NCBI RefSeq assembly: GCF_030296575.1
Contig: NZ_AP027729.1
Location: 2,852,001 to 2,916,000 of the forward strand
Origin: Paraoerskovia sediminicola
Lineage (GTDB): Bacteria; Actinomycetota; Actinomycetes; Actinomycetales; Cellulomonadaceae
Reading direction: 5' to 3'
Length of the DNA stretch: 64,000 bases
Shown here: piece after piece, positions 42,223 through 52,199 of the stretch
Layout of the letters: every line of letters begins with the position of its first letter
Numbering within the stretch: position 1 is the stretch's first letter
The notes under the pieces: generated by a model
What the model saw: only the letters and a program-made list of their open reading frames with translations
Database searches by the model: none
Told to the model about the DNA's origin: nothing
Position numbers and translations under genes: made by a program

Positions 42223-43329
42223 ATGCCCGGCACGAGCGAGAGCAGCGAACTGACCGACCAGCTCCGGCGCGCGCTCGCGAGCGCGCCGAGCACCATCTCC
42301 TGGACCCGACCGGCCAGTCCCGCGGACGCCTTCGCCGCGCTGGCCGACGCGGCCCGCGACCTCGGCGTCGACGCCTTCGACCAGTACGGCGAGGGCGGCG
42401 CGGTGGCGATGCTCGAGGAGGAGGTCGCCCAGGTCCTCGGCACCCCGGGCGCCGCATACTTCCCGTCCGGGGTCATGGCCCAGCAGATCGCGCTGCGCAT
42501 CTGGGCCGACCGGTCCGGCAGCCGCCGCGTCGCGATGCCCGACCTCAGCCACCTGCTCGTCCACGAGGAGGACGGGCCGCGGATCCTCCAGGACCTGCGG
42601 ATCGAGCACCTGACCACCGGCCCGGTCACCCCGACCGCCGCTCACGTCGACGCGCTGCCGGGCAGGCTCGCCGCCGTCCTCGTCGAGCTGCCGCTGCGCG
42701 ACGCCGGCTGCGCCGTCCCGTCGTTCGAGGACCTCGCGGCGATCTCCGCCGCCTGCCGGGAACGCGGGATCCGGCTGCACCTCGACGGCGCGCGGCTCTG
42801 GGAGGCCCAGCCCGCGCTCGGTCGACCGCTGGCCGAGATCGTGGCGCTCGCGGACACCGTGTACGTGTCGCTCTACAAGGGGCTCGGCGGCCAGGCGGGC
42901 TCGGTGCTCGTCGGCCCGGCCGACGTCCTCGCCGAGGCCCGGGTGTGGCGTCGCCGTGCGGGCGGCACGATCTTCCGCCAGACGGCCGAGGCGGTCTCCG
43001 GTCTCGTCGGCCTGCGCGAGAGGCTCCCGCTGATGCCGGACGTCGTGGCGTGGGCCGGGCGGCTCGCGGCCGCCCTGCCCGCCGGGATCACGGTCCAGCC
43101 GGAGGTGCCGCGCACGAACACGTTCCTGCTCCACGCCGCGGGCGACGCCGAGGACGCCAACCGCAGGTCGCTCGCGCTCGCGACGGGCCGCGGCATCGCG
43201 CTCACATCACCCTGGCGGGCGGGTACCGAGCCGGGTCGGACGACGGCGGAAGTGGTCGTCGGGGACGGTGCGCTCGGGCTGGACCCTGAGGAGGCGGCAG
43301 CGCTGGTCGCGCAGGTCGCGGGCGTCTGA
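42223..43329 (+). CDS. Threonine aldolase-family PLP enzyme
   Basis: A 368-residue fold type I PLP enzyme of the low-specificity L-threonine aldolase/beta-eliminating lyase group, which cleave beta-hydroxy amino acids to glycine and an aldehyde. DQYGEGGAVAMLEEEVAQVLG, RLHLDGARLWEAQPALG with the PLP Asp, and VYVSLYKGLGGQAGSVLVG with the Schiff-base Lys are visible. It follows allB by 64 bp and may give glycine for glyoxylate metabolism, but it is also a common standalone gene. Confidence 0.85.
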   Translation: MPGTSESSELTDQLRRALASAPSTISWTRPASPADAFAALADAARDLGVDAFDQYGEGGAVAMLEEEVAQVLGTPGAAYFPSGVMAQQIALRIWADRSGSRRVAMPDLSHLLVHEEDGPRILQDLRIEHLTTGPVTPTAAHVDALPGRLAAVLVELPLRDAGCAVPSFEDLAAISAACRERGIRLHLDGARLWEAQPALGRPLAEIVALADTVYVSLYKGLGGQAGSVLVGPADVLAEARVWRRRAGGTIFRQTAEAVSGLVGLRERLPLMPDVVAWAGRLAAALPAGITVQPEVPRTNTFLLHAAGDAEDANRRSLALATGRGIALTSPWRAGTEPGRTTAEVVVGDGALGLDPEEAAALVAQVAGV

Positions 43330-43361
43330 CGGCCTGCGCCCTGCCCGGGTGCGGGTCGGGC

Positions 43362-43760
43362 TCAGGAGCCGTGGTTCGTGGGGTCGGACGGGTCGTGGGA
43401 CCCGTCGGGGTCCGTCGTCCCTGCCGGGCCGTCCGGTCGGCGGGGCTCGCGGGCGGCGGCGATCTGCGCCCGTTCCTTCTCCCACGCGTCGAGCTGCTTC
43501 GTCAGCGCGCTCGCGATCTCGAACACCTGGTCCGGGGGGATCCGCACGCGGGAGACGACCTTGACGGGCGTCGTCATGACCCGCTCGCCCGTCTCCTTGT
43601 CCTCCTTGGGGACCGCGGGAGACTTCATCGCGACGAAGTCGAGCACGAAGGACGAGGGCGTGTGCCAGATCGACGCGAAGTCCGCCGGCACCCCGGCCTC
43701 GTTCTCGCTGGGGAGCTCGATCTGGAAGTTCCTGCGGGGTCGTGCCTGGTCCTGCGCCAC
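43362..43760 (-). CDS. DUF3467 family protein
   Basis: A 132-residue cytoplasmic protein of the DUF3467 family, function unknown. The conserved part (residues 10-100) reads FQIELPSENEAGVPADFASIWHT, SFVLDFVAM and VVSRVRIPPDQVFEIASALTKQL; the tail is Pro/Asp/Gly rich. GTG start with a strong AGGAGGT six bases before. Divergent from the MFS gene. Confidence 0.83.
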   Translation of the reverse strand: MAQDQARPRRNFQIELPSENEAGVPADFASIWHTPSSFVLDFVAMKSPAVPKEDKETGERVMTTPVKVVSRVRIPPDQVFEIASALTKQLDAWEKERAQIAAAREPRRPDGPAGTTDPDGSHDPSDPTNHGS

Positions 43761-43869
43761 GTGCTACCTCCTGAAAGAGCGTTCCGCGACGGTCAGACCG
43801 GTTCAGGACCGGGTCGCCTCACCGACGCTACCGCGTGCGAGTCAGCACCCGTAGGTCTACGAACTGCTC

Positions 43870-45384
43870 ATGTCGACGAAGACGACGGGCCAGGAGCCCG
43901 AGAGCAGCTCGTCCACAGGCAAGGGCCTGCGGACCATCACCACCGACGTGCCGGCCCGCATGGACCGGCTGCCCTGGTCGCGGTGGCACTGGATGATCGT
44001 CATCGGGCTGGGGACCGTGTGGATCCTCGACGGGCTCGAGGTCACGATCGTCGGCAACCTGTCCGAGGTCCTGAAGTCCGAGGACGGGCTCGGTCTGACG
44101 AGCTCGCAGATCGGCATGGCGGGCGCGATCTACGTCGCCGGCGCGTGCGTCGGGGCGCTCGGGTTCGGACAGCTCACGGACAGGTTCGGCCGCAAGAAGC
44201 TTTTCATCATCACCCTGCTCGTGTACCTGACGGGCACGGTGCTGACGGCCTTCTCGATGAACCCGCTCTACTACTTCGCGATGCGGTTCGTGACGGGGCT
44301 GGGCATCGGCGGAGAGTACGCCGCGGTGAACTCGGCCGTGGACGAGCTGATCCCGGCGAAGTACCGCGGCCGGATCGACATCACCATCAACGGGTCCTAC
44401 TGGCTCGGTGCGGCCGGAGGTGCGCTGCTGACGATCCCGCTCCTCGACCCGAACCTGATCCCGGCAGGGATCGGCTGGCGACTCTGCTTCGCGCTCGGGG
44501 CGTTCCTCGGGCTGGCCGTGCTCTTCGTCCGTCGCCACGTCCCGGAGAGCCCGCGCTGGCTGTTCATCCACGGACGCGAGGACGAGAGCGAGAAGATCGT
44601 CGCCGACGTCGAGCGCACCGTCGCCGAGGCCACCGGCGAGGAGCTCGCGGACGTCGAGACGACCATCAAGATCAAGCAGCGCCACACCGTCGGGCTGGCT
44701 CGCGTCGCCCGGACGGTCCTCAAGGACTACCCCCGGCGCACGGTCCTGTGCCTGTTCCTCTTCGTCGGCCAGGCGTTCCTCTACAACGCCTTCTTCTTCA
44801 CCTACGGGGACACCCTCCAGACGTTCCTCGACGTCGACCAGACCGGCGTCTACATCGCGCTCTTCGCCGTCAGCAACTTCGTAGGAGCACTCGTCCTGTC
44901 GCCCCTGTTCGACAAGCTCGGCCGGGTCCGCATGATCTCGGGGACGTACATCGTCTCGGGCGTGCTGCTCGCCGTCGCCGGCCTCCAGCTCGGGAACCTC
45001 ACCGCGGCGAGCCTGACGGTGTTCGGGATGGTCGTGTTCTTCTTCGCCTCGGCGGGTGCGAGCTCCGCGTACCTGACGGCGAGCGAGATCTTCCCGATGG
45101 AGACCCGAGCGCTGTGCATCGCGCTCTTCTACGCCGTGGGCACCGCGGTCGGGGGCATCACTGGGCCGCTGCTCTTCGGCCGCCTGATCGAGAACGCGGA
45201 CGCCGCGGGGGACATCTCCGGCATCGCGATCGGCTACTACATCGGCGCGGGGCTGATGGCGCTGGGTGGCGTGGTCGCGATCTTCCTGGGGGTCGGCGCG
45301 GAGCAGAAGTCGCTCGAGGACATCGCCGAGCCGCTGACCGCGAAGGACGCGGCAGAGGAGGCCGGTTCTCGTGACCAGGACTAG
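43870..45384 (+). CDS. MFS transporter, sugar/organic-acid type
   Basis: A 504-residue 12-helix secondary transporter. The family signatures GQLTDRFGRKKLF (loop 2-3), RFVTGLGIGGEYAAVNSAVDELIPAKYRG and PESPRWLFIHGRE point to the sugar porter/metabolite-proton symporter branch; FDKLGRVRM is the second-half repeat. Long N-terminal cytoplasmic lead of about 40 residues. Substrate not evident. Confidence 0.85.
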   Translation: MSTKTTGQEPESSSSTGKGLRTITTDVPARMDRLPWSRWHWMIVIGLGTVWILDGLEVTIVGNLSEVLKSEDGLGLTSSQIGMAGAIYVAGACVGALGFGQLTDRFGRKKLFIITLLVYLTGTVLTAFSMNPLYYFAMRFVTGLGIGGEYAAVNSAVDELIPAKYRGRIDITINGSYWLGAAGGALLTIPLLDPNLIPAGIGWRLCFALGAFLGLAVLFVRRHVPESPRWLFIHGREDESEKIVADVERTVAEATGEELADVETTIKIKQRHTVGLARVARTVLKDYPRRTVLCLFLFVGQAFLYNAFFFTYGDTLQTFLDVDQTGVYIALFAVSNFVGALVLSPLFDKLGRVRMISGTYIVSGVLLAVAGLQLGNLTAASLTVFGMVVFFFASAGASSAYLTASEIFPMETRALCIALFYAVGTAVGGITGPLLFGRLIENADAAGDISGIAIGYYIGAGLMALGGVVAIFLGVGAEQKSLEDIAEPLTAKDAAEEAGSRDQD

Positions 45385-45441
45385 CGTGACGAGAGGACGA
45401 GCGGACCCGCTCGCCCTCACCACCCGAACGGAGGAGCTCCC

Positions 45442-45612
45442 ATGGGTCTCGACGGACTCGGCGGAATGATGGACAAGGCGAAGGGCGCGGCCGGCAACCT
45501 CTCGGACGAGCAGATCGACGACGTCGCCGACCAGATCAAGGACAAGACCCCGGGACAGGTCGACAGCGGGGTCGACGCCCTCGCGGAGCAGGCGAAGAAG
45601 CTCAACGACTGA
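45442..45612 (+). CDS. Small Rv0909/MT0933-like antitoxin-family protein
   Basis: A 56-residue acidic helical protein, MGLDGLGGMMDKAKGAAG... ending AEQAKKLND, with a good GGAGGAG before the ATG. The pattern of DKAKGAAGNLSDEQIDDVADQI and a Lys-rich end resembles small actinobacterial proteins annotated as MT0933-like antitoxins. No toxin gene is next to it, so the role is uncertain. Confidence 0.65.
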   Translation: MGLDGLGGMMDKAKGAAGNLSDEQIDDVADQIKDKTPGQVDSGVDALAEQAKKLND

Positions 45613-45648
45613 AATGTCGATGTCGGTGCACCGGTAGTCGGTACCATC

Positions 45649-45680
45649 GTCAGGGCGTCGCCGGACGGCGGCGCCCTGAC
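45649..45680 (+). other. Hairpin in the thrS leader
   Basis: GTCAGGGCG (45649-45657) and CGCCCTGAC (45672-45680) pair perfectly around a 14-nt loop, between the small antitoxin-like gene and thrS. It could end the upstream transcript or lie in the thrS leader. No T run and no T-box features. Confidence 0.5.
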
Positions 45681-45721
45681 CGCTGCCGGCCCACGCGGCC
45701 CACCGACCGAGGAGTCACCCC

Positions 45722-47754
45722 GTGCCCGACGACGCCCGCCCCTGTCCATCACCGTCGACGGCGAGCAGGTCACGGTGGAGACGGGGACGACCGGCACCGA
45801 CCTCTACGGCAAGCGCAAGGACGTCGCCGCGATCAGGGTCGACGGTGCGCTCCGGGACCTGGCGACCGACCTCGTCGACGGCGCCGTCGTCGAGGTCGTC
45901 GAGATCGGCTCGCCCGACGGCCTGGACATCCTGCGGCACTCCGCCGCGCACGTCCTCGCGCAGGCCGTGCAGCAGGTGAACCCGCAGGCGCGGCTCGGCA
46001 TCGGCCCGCCGATCACCGACGGGTTCTACTACGACTTCGACGTCGAGACCCCGTTCACCCCCGAGGACCTCAAAGCCCTCGAGAAGGCGATGACCCGCAT
46101 CGTCAAGGAGGGGCAGACCTTCGTCCGCCGCGTCGTCACCGAGGACGAGGCCCGGGCCGAGCTCGCCGACGAGCCCTACAAGCTGGAGCTGATCGGTCTC
46201 AAGGGTGGTGCCGCGACGGCGTCCGACACCGACGCCGGGGTCTCGGTCGAGGTGGGCGCCGGCGAGCTCACCATCTACGACAACGTCCGGGGCGCGGGCC
46301 GCGAGAGCGAGACCGTGGTCTGGAAGGACCTGTGCCGGGGACCGCACCTGCCGAGCACCCGGCTCATCGGCAACGGCTTCTCCCTGATGCGCAGCGCCGC
46401 CGCCTACTGGCGCGGCAGCGAGAAGAACCCGCAGCTCCAGCGCGTCTACGGCACGGCCTGGCCCACCAAGGACGAGATGCGTGCCTACCTCGACCGCCTG
46501 GCAGAGGCCGAGCGGCGCGACCACCGGCGTCTCGGCACCGAGATGGACCTGTTCTCCTTCCCCGACGAGATCGGCTCGGGGCTCGCCGTCTTCCACCCCA
46601 AGGGCGGGATCATCCGCACCGAGATGGAGGACTACTCGCGGCGCAAGCACATCGAGGGCGGCTACTCGTTCGTCGCGACGCCGCACATCACCAAGGAGCA
46701 GCTCTTCAAGACGTCCGGTCACCTCGACTGGTACTCCGAGGGCATGTACCCGGCGATGCACCTCGACGCCGTCACCGACGACGAGGGCAACGTCACCCGG
46801 CAGGGGCAGAACTACTACCTCAAGCCGATGAACTGCCCCATGCACAACCTGATCTTCGACAGCCGGGGCCGCTCGTACCGCGAGCTCCCGCTCCGCCTCT
46901 TCGAGTTCGGCACGGTCTACCGGTACGAGAAGTCGGGCGTGATCCACGGGCTCACCCGCGCGCGCGGCTTCACGCAGGACGACGCCCACATCTACTGCAC
47001 CCGCGACCAGATGCGCGACGAGCTCACCACGACGCTCACGTTCGTCCTCGACCTGCTCAAGGACTACGGGCTCGACGACTTCTACCTCGAGCTCTCGACG
47101 CGCGACCCCGAGAAGTCCGTCGGCTCCGACGAGGTCTGGGAGGAGGCGACGCGCACCCTCGCCGAGGTCGCGGCGTCGTCCGGCCTCGAGCTCGTCCCCG
47201 ACGAGGGCGGTGCGGCGTTCTACGGGCCGAAGATCAGCGTGCAGGCCCGCGACGCCATCGGTCGGACCTGGCAGATGTCGACCATCCAGCTCGACTTCAA
47301 CCTGCCCGAGAAGTTCGAGCTCGAGTACACGGCCGCCGACGGGTCGCGCCAGCGGCCCGTGATGATCCACCGCGCCCTGTTCGGCTCGATCGAGCGCTTC
47401 TTCGCGGTGCTGCTCGAGCACTACGCGGGCGCGTTCCCGGCGTGGCTGGCACCCGTCCAGGTCGTCGCCGTGCCGGTGGCCGAGCCGTTCAACGACTACC
47501 TGCACGACGTCGTCGCGCAGCTGCGGGCGCAGGGGATCCGCGCCGAGGTCGACGTCTCCGACGACCGCTTCGGCAAGAAGATCCGCACCGCGAGCACGCA
47601 GAAGGTGCCGTTCGTCCTCATCGCCGGAGGCGAGGACGCCGAGGCCGGCGCGGTGTCGTTCCGCTACCGCGACGGCAACCAGGACAACGGTGTGCCGGTG
47701 GCCGAGGCCGTCGAGCGCATCGTCACCGCCGTCCGCGACCGCGTCCAGGTCTGA
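45722..47754 (+). CDS. thrS: Threonyl-tRNA synthetase, frame break near the start
   Basis: Charges tRNA-Thr. Order: TGS domain ([20 protein letters not shown]), editing domain ([30 protein letters not shown]), class II core (PMNCPMHN with the zinc Cys, [38 protein letters not shown]) and anticodon domain. The GTG at 45722 gives VPDDARP then leaves frame near 45741; one more C restores [10 protein letters not shown]. Otherwise translation would start at the GTG at 45775, truncating the TGS domain. ACCGAGGAG precedes 45722. Confidence 0.92.
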
Positions 47755-47757
47755 CGC

Positions 47758-48354
47758 GTGGTGGGACACGACCCGGCGGGCGCCGGCCGGCCCGAGGCCC
47801 CACGGGTCGACGACGCCTCGGGCTTCGCCCCGCGCGAGGACTCGTTCGACCGGCTCTGGACGCCGCACCGCATGGTGTACATCGGCGGGGAGAACAAGCC
47901 GGCCGACGCGACCTCGGCCGCCTGCCCGTTCTGCTCCCTCCCGGCGCGCAGCGACGAGGACTCAATGATCGTGGCGCGCGGCGAGCACTGCTTCGTCGTG
48001 CTCAACCTGTACCCGTACAACTCGGGGCACCTCATGGTGTGCCCGTACCGCCACGTGGCGGACTACACGGACCTCACCGCGGGGGAGACGGCGGAGCTCG
48101 CGAGCCTCACCCAGACCGCGATGCGCGTGGTCCGCAGCGTCTCCGCCCCCGCCGGGTTCAACCTGGGGATGAACCAGGGCGAGGTCGCCGGCGCCGGGAT
48201 CGCCGCGCACCTGCACCAGCACGTGGTCCCGCGCTGGACCGGCGACGCGAACTTCCTGCCGATCGTCGGCCAGACCAAGGCCGTACCCCAGCTGCTGAGC
48301 GACACGCGCCACCGGTTCGCGGCCGCCTGGCCGGCGCCAGGGGAGGACGCCTGA
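47758..48354 (+). CDS. HIT-family hydrolase/phosphorylase
   Basis: A 198-residue histidine-triad protein. AHLHQHVVPRW carries the catalytic triad motif, with LNLYPYNSGHLMVCPYRHV before it. It resembles Rv2613c of M. tuberculosis, a diadenosine tetraphosphate phosphorylase that lies in the same place between thrS and pgsA. The GTG at 47758 is three bases after thrS; TGATG overlap leads into pgsA. Confidence 0.87.
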   Translation: MVGHDPAGAGRPEAPRVDDASGFAPREDSFDRLWTPHRMVYIGGENKPADATSAACPFCSLPARSDEDSMIVARGEHCFVVLNLYPYNSGHLMVCPYRHVADYTDLTAGETAELASLTQTAMRVVRSVSAPAGFNLGMNQGEVAGAGIAAHLHQHVVPRWTGDANFLPIVGQTKAVPQLLSDTRHRFAAAWPAPGEDA

Positions 48355-49061
48355 TGTTCAGCCGTCTCCGCTCCGTGATGACCCGCGCCTTCACCCCGCT
48401 CGGCGCCCTGCTTCTCCGCCTCGGCGTGACGCCCGACGCCGTGACGGTCGTCGGCACCCTCGGGGTCGTGGTGTCGGCTCTCTGGCTCTTCCCGACCGGC
48501 CACCTGTTCGCCGGGACCATGGCCATCATGGTCTTCGCGTTCTCCGACGTGCTCGACGGCAACATGGCCCGCCAGCGCGGGACGAGCGGCCCGTGGGGCG
48601 GGTTCCTGGACTCGACGCTCGACCGCATCGCCGACGGCGCGGTGTTCGCCGGGCTGGTGCTCTACTTCTGGACCCAGGACGCGTCGTGGGCGCCGTGGGG
48701 GCTTGGCGCCGCCACCGCCTGTCTCGTCCTCGGTGGCGTCGTCTCCTACGCCCGCGCCAAGGCCGAGAGCATCGGCTGCACGGCGTCCGTCGGGATCGCC
48801 GAGCGCGCTGACCGGCTCGTGGCCTCCCTCGTCGCGGCGGGGCTCGTCGGGCTCGGCGTCACCCCCGTCCTGCTCGTCGTCGTGCTCGCGCTGCTGGCCG
48901 TCGCGAGCCTCGTCACCGTGGTCCAGCGCATGGCCACGGTCCGGCGCCAGCTCACCGCAGCAGGGGCACGCGCCGAGGCGGGTCCGCAGGGCGAGCAGGG
49001 TGGGCCGGGCGAGCCCGGCGCACCAGGGGAGCCGGGCAGCGGGCAGGGGAGCCACACGTGA
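48354..49061 (+). CDS. pgsA: Phosphatidylinositol (phosphate) synthase with collagen-like tail
   Basis: A 235-residue CDP-alcohol phosphatidyltransferase that makes phosphatidylinositol phosphate, first step of PIM lipids. Six membrane helices and the motif DVLDGNMARQRG..GGFLDSTLDR with four catalytic Asp. The C terminus after residue 205 is unusual: about seven Gly-X-Y triplets (GPQGEQGGPGEPGAPGEPGS). GTGA overlap with patA. Confidence 0.9.
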   Translation: MFSRLRSVMTRAFTPLGALLLRLGVTPDAVTVVGTLGVVVSALWLFPTGHLFAGTMAIMVFAFSDVLDGNMARQRGTSGPWGGFLDSTLDRIADGAVFAGLVLYFWTQDASWAPWGLGAATACLVLGGVVSYARAKAESIGCTASVGIAERADRLVASLVAAGLVGLGVTPVLLVVVLALLAVASLVTVVQRMATVRRQLTAAGARAEAGPQGEQGGPGEPGAPGEPGSGQGSHT

Positions 49062-50056
49062 AGCTCGACACGGGCAAGGCCTTCGCATTCGCCTGGCGCA
49101 ACGCCTACCGGGTCCCCGAGCCGCTCCTGCGCGGGGTCTTCCGCCTCGTCGCGGACGTGACCTGGGCGCGCCACGGCTCCGGCGTGCGCCGCCTGGAGAA
49201 GAACCTCGGCCGCGTGCGACCCGAGCTCGACGAGCGCGCCCTGCGCGCGCTGAGCCGCGCGGCCATGCGCTCGTACATGCGCTACTACAAGGAGGCGTTC
49301 AAGCTCCCGGCGCTCACCGCGGATCAGATCGCGGCGCGGGTCCGGACCGTGGGAGCCGACGCGGTCCGTGCCCGGATCGCCGAGGGACGCACGCCCGTGC
49401 TCGCGCTCGGTCACCAGGGCAACTGGGACCTCGCCGGAGCCTGGGCGACGCCGAACCTCGCCCCCGTGCTCACCGTCGCGGAGCGGCTCGAGCCGCCCGA
49501 GCTGTACGAGGAGTTCCTGAGGTTCCGCAACTCGATCGGCATCGAGATCCTCGCGCTCGGCGACCAGGACGTGTTCCGCACCCTCGTGCGCGCCGTCCAG
49601 GGACCCGGGAAGCTGGTCCCCCTGCTCGCCGACCGCGACCTCGGCGCGAGCGGCGTCGAGGTCGACCTCTTCGGGCACCGCGCCCGGGTGGCCGCCGGGC
49701 CCGCGGCGCTCGCGGTCGCTGGAGCGCCGCTGTTCGCGACGAACATCTACTACGAGCGGCTGCGCGGGGCCCGTCGCGCAGCGGCCGGTTCGCCCTGGGG
49801 CATCGTCCTGGACTTCTCGCCCGAGGTCGCGGTCGACCGCGACCTCCCGCGGGGCGAGCAGGTCTCCGCGACCACCCAGGCGTGGGTCACCGCGTACGAG
49901 CGGGCGCTGCGGACGCACCCGGAGGACTGGCACATGCTCCAGCGGGTGTTCGTCGACGACCTCGACCCCGACCGGGACGCCGCGGTCCGGTCCGGTCGCG
50001 CACCGGAGCAGTCGCAGCAGACCCACCCCGTGCCCGGGTCCGGTGGTCCCGAGTGA
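49058..50056 (+). CDS. patA: Phosphatidylinositol mannoside acyltransferase
   Basis: Acylates the mannose of PIM lipids. The 332-residue protein of the lysophospholipid acyltransferase family has catalytic HQGNWD (HX4D, near residues 114-119), preceded by TPVLALG, and LLADRDLGASGVEVDLFGH. Order pgsA-patA-pimA matches mycobacteria. C-terminal 30 residues low complexity. Confidence 0.88.
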   Translation: MKLDTGKAFAFAWRNAYRVPEPLLRGVFRLVADVTWARHGSGVRRLEKNLGRVRPELDERALRALSRAAMRSYMRYYKEAFKLPALTADQIAARVRTVGADAVRARIAEGRTPVLALGHQGNWDLAGAWATPNLAPVLTVAERLEPPELYEEFLRFRNSIGIEILALGDQDVFRTLVRAVQGPGKLVPLLADRDLGASGVEVDLFGHRARVAAGPAALAVAGAPLFATNIYYERLRGARRAAAGSPWGIVLDFSPEVAVDRDLPRGEQVSATTQAWVTAYERALRTHPEDWHMLQRVFVDDLDPDRDAAVRSGRAPEQSQQTHPVPGSGGPE

Positions 50057-50139
50057 GCCCCCGAGCGCGCCGGTCGGACGCCGCGCCGCGCCGGCGGACC
50101 GGACTCCGTGCCGGCACGAGTGCCGATCCACAGGACGGC

Positions 50140-51338
50140 ATGCGGATCGGGATCGTCTGCCCGTACGCGTTCGACGTCCCTGGCGGCGTGCAGTTCCACG
50201 TCCGTGACCTCGCCGAGGCACTGATCCGCCAGGGACACCACGTCTCGGTGCTCGCCCCGGCGGACGAGGAGATGGACCTGCCCGACTACTTCACCGTCGT
50301 CCCCGGTGCGATCCCGGTGCGCTACAACGGGTCGGTCGCGCGGCTCACGTTCGGGCCCCGCGTCGCCGCCCGGGTGCGGCGCTGGTTGGACGAGGGCGAG
50401 TTCGATCTCATCCACCTGCACGAGCCCATCACGCCGAGCCTCAGCGTCCTCGCGCTGTGGGCGACGACGACCCCGGTGGTCGTCACCTGTCACACCGCGC
50501 TCGTCCGGTCGCGCGCGCTGCAGATCGCCTACCCGCTCGTGCGGCCGAGCCTCGAGAAGATCGACGCGCGCATCGCGGTGTCCGAGGACGCCCGGCGCAC
50601 GGTGATCGAGCACCTCGGCGGCGACGCCGTCGTGATCCCGAACGGCGTGTACGTCGACGGGTTCGCCTCCGCGGAACCGGACGAGCGGTGGACCGGTACG
50701 CCGGACGCGCCGACGATCGCGTTCCTCGGGCGGCTCGACGAGCCTCGCAAGGGGCTACCGGTGCTCACGGCAGCGATCCCGACGATCATCGAGCGGTTCC
50801 CCGGTGCGCGGTTCCTGGTGGCGGGCCGGGGCGACGCCGGCCGGGACGCGGCGATCGAGGCGCTCGGTGACCTCGCAGGCTCGGTCGAGTTCCTCGGGTC
50901 GATCACCGACGAGGAGAAGGCGTCCCTGCTCTCCTCGGCCGATCTGTACGTCGCTCCGCAGACGGGGGCGAGAGCTTCGGGATCGTCCTCGTCGAGGCGA
51001 TGAGCGCCGGGACGTGCGTCGTGGCCAGCGGCCTCGGGGCGTTCCGCCGCGTGCTGGACGACGGCGCGGCCGGCGCGCTCTTCGCCGTCGACGACCCGGC
51101 GGCGCTCGCCCGGACGGTCGTGCGTCTGCTCGACGACCCGGAGGAGCGCGGGCGGCTCGCGGCGAGCGGGGCGCGCTTCGTCCACCGGTTCGACTGGTCG
51201 GCGGTCACGGCCGAGGTCCTCGCCGTCTACGAGACGGTGGTCGCGACATCCGAGGCCTCCGACGGGGTGGACGCCGACCCGTCGCTCCTGGCGCGGATCG
51301 GTCGACGGCTGCGCCCTGGCGGAGGTGACGCCTCGTGA
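50140..51338 (+). CDS. pimA: Phosphatidylinositol alpha-mannosyltransferase, frame break
   Basis: GT4 mannosyltransferase adding the first mannose to phosphatidylinositol, using GDP-mannose at the inner membrane face. MRIGIVCPYAFDVPGGVQFHVRDLAEAL, HLHEPITPSLS, CHTALVRSR, IAVSEDARR, AFLGRLDEPRKGL are present; after the break ESFGIVLVEAMSAGTCVVAS. The break is near 50970 in ACGGGGGCGAG; one more G gives QTGGESFGIV. About 399 residues when restored. ATG after AGGACGG, 83 bp past patA. Confidence 0.9.
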
Positions 51339-51994
51339 TGTGGTCGGAGATCACCGTCGTCGTCGTGCTCGTCGTCGCCGTGGTCGGCTGGCTGCTCTGG
51401 ACGGCGGCCGTGCGGCTCGATCGGCTCCACCGCAAGGTGGTCGCGTCGCGGCTCGCCCTCGACGCGCAGCTCGTGCGGCGGGCGTCCGCGGCCTCCGAGC
51501 TCGCGGCGTCCGGGCTGCTCGACCCGGCGAGCTCGATGCTCGTCGCCGAGGCGGCCCAGGTCGAGCTCACCGACGACCTGGGTGACCTCGCCCTCGTCGC
51601 CGACCCCGGCGGTCCGCCGGAGGGCACCGACGAGCCAGGTGCCGACGCCGCAGAGCTCGAGCGCCTGACGGTGCGCGACGGTCTCGCCCAGCAGTTCGAC
51701 CCGGCCCGCGCACGCGCCGAGAGCGAGCTGTCAGCGATCCTCCGCGGCGCCCTCGGCGGCCCGGAGGAGGTGCGGGAGCTGTGCGCCGACCCCCGGGCGG
51801 ACGCCCTGGTGCGGTCGCTCGGCGCCGCGTGGTACCGGGTGCAGCTCGCTCGCCGGTTCCACAACCAGGCCGTCGCGCAGACGCAACGGGTGCGCCGCAA
51901 GTGGTACGTGCGCTACTTCCGGGTGGCGGGCCACGCCGCGCTGCCGGTGACGGTCGACTTCGACGACGCGGCGCCGTCCGGCATCGGTCGCTGA
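51335..51994 (+). CDS. Single-helix membrane protein in the PIM cluster
   Basis: A 219-residue protein with an N-terminal transmembrane helix ([20 protein letters not shown], residues 6-25), a long helical LemA-like region ([20 protein letters not shown]..), an acidic loop and a conserved-looking end ([34 protein letters not shown]). GTG overlaps the pimA stop, so co-translated. A gene in this place is common in actinobacteria; its role is unknown. Confidence 0.75.
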   Translation: MMWSEITVVVVLVVAVVGWLLWTAAVRLDRLHRKVVASRLALDAQLVRRASAASELAASGLLDPASSMLVAEAAQVELTDDLGDLALVADPGGPPEGTDEPGADAAELERLTVRDGLAQQFDPARARAESELSAILRGALGGPEEVRELCADPRADALVRSLGAAWYRVQLARRFHNQAVAQTQRVRRKWYVRYFRVAGHAALPVTVDFDDAAPSGIGR

Positions 51995-52096
51995 CTGGCC
52001 ACCTCGCCGGGCCGCGGCACGTCACACCCGCGGTCCGCCGCGCCGCCTCGCGCGGGCCGCTCGTGGACCGTGCCCAGGACCCGGCGGGCGCACGCG

Positions 52097-52102
52097 TAGA
52101 AT
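52097..52102 (+). promoter_or_regulatory. Possible -10 element upstream of pdxS
   Basis: TAGAAT about 100 bases before the pdxS GTG, after CGCACGCG. No good -35 is seen at standard spacing. Confidence 0.3.
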
Positions 52103-52199
52103 CGGCAGCGGTGCGCGTGAGTCGTCCGCGCGCCGCGCGCGTGGGCCACGCCCACGGACGAACGACCCGATGAGAACCCAGACTGGATGTGAGGTTGCG

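Noticed and set aside
45612-45721. T-box riboswitch before thrS
   Set aside because: Only about 110 bases, a single hairpin and no T-box consensus or antiterminator pair; T-boxes are also rare for thrS in actinobacteria.
45715-47868. A 717-residue open frame opposite thrS
   Set aside because: The thrS frame has all synthetase motifs; the antisense frame is low complexity. Same reasoning for the long antisense frames over SecD, malate synthase, gcl and the permease.
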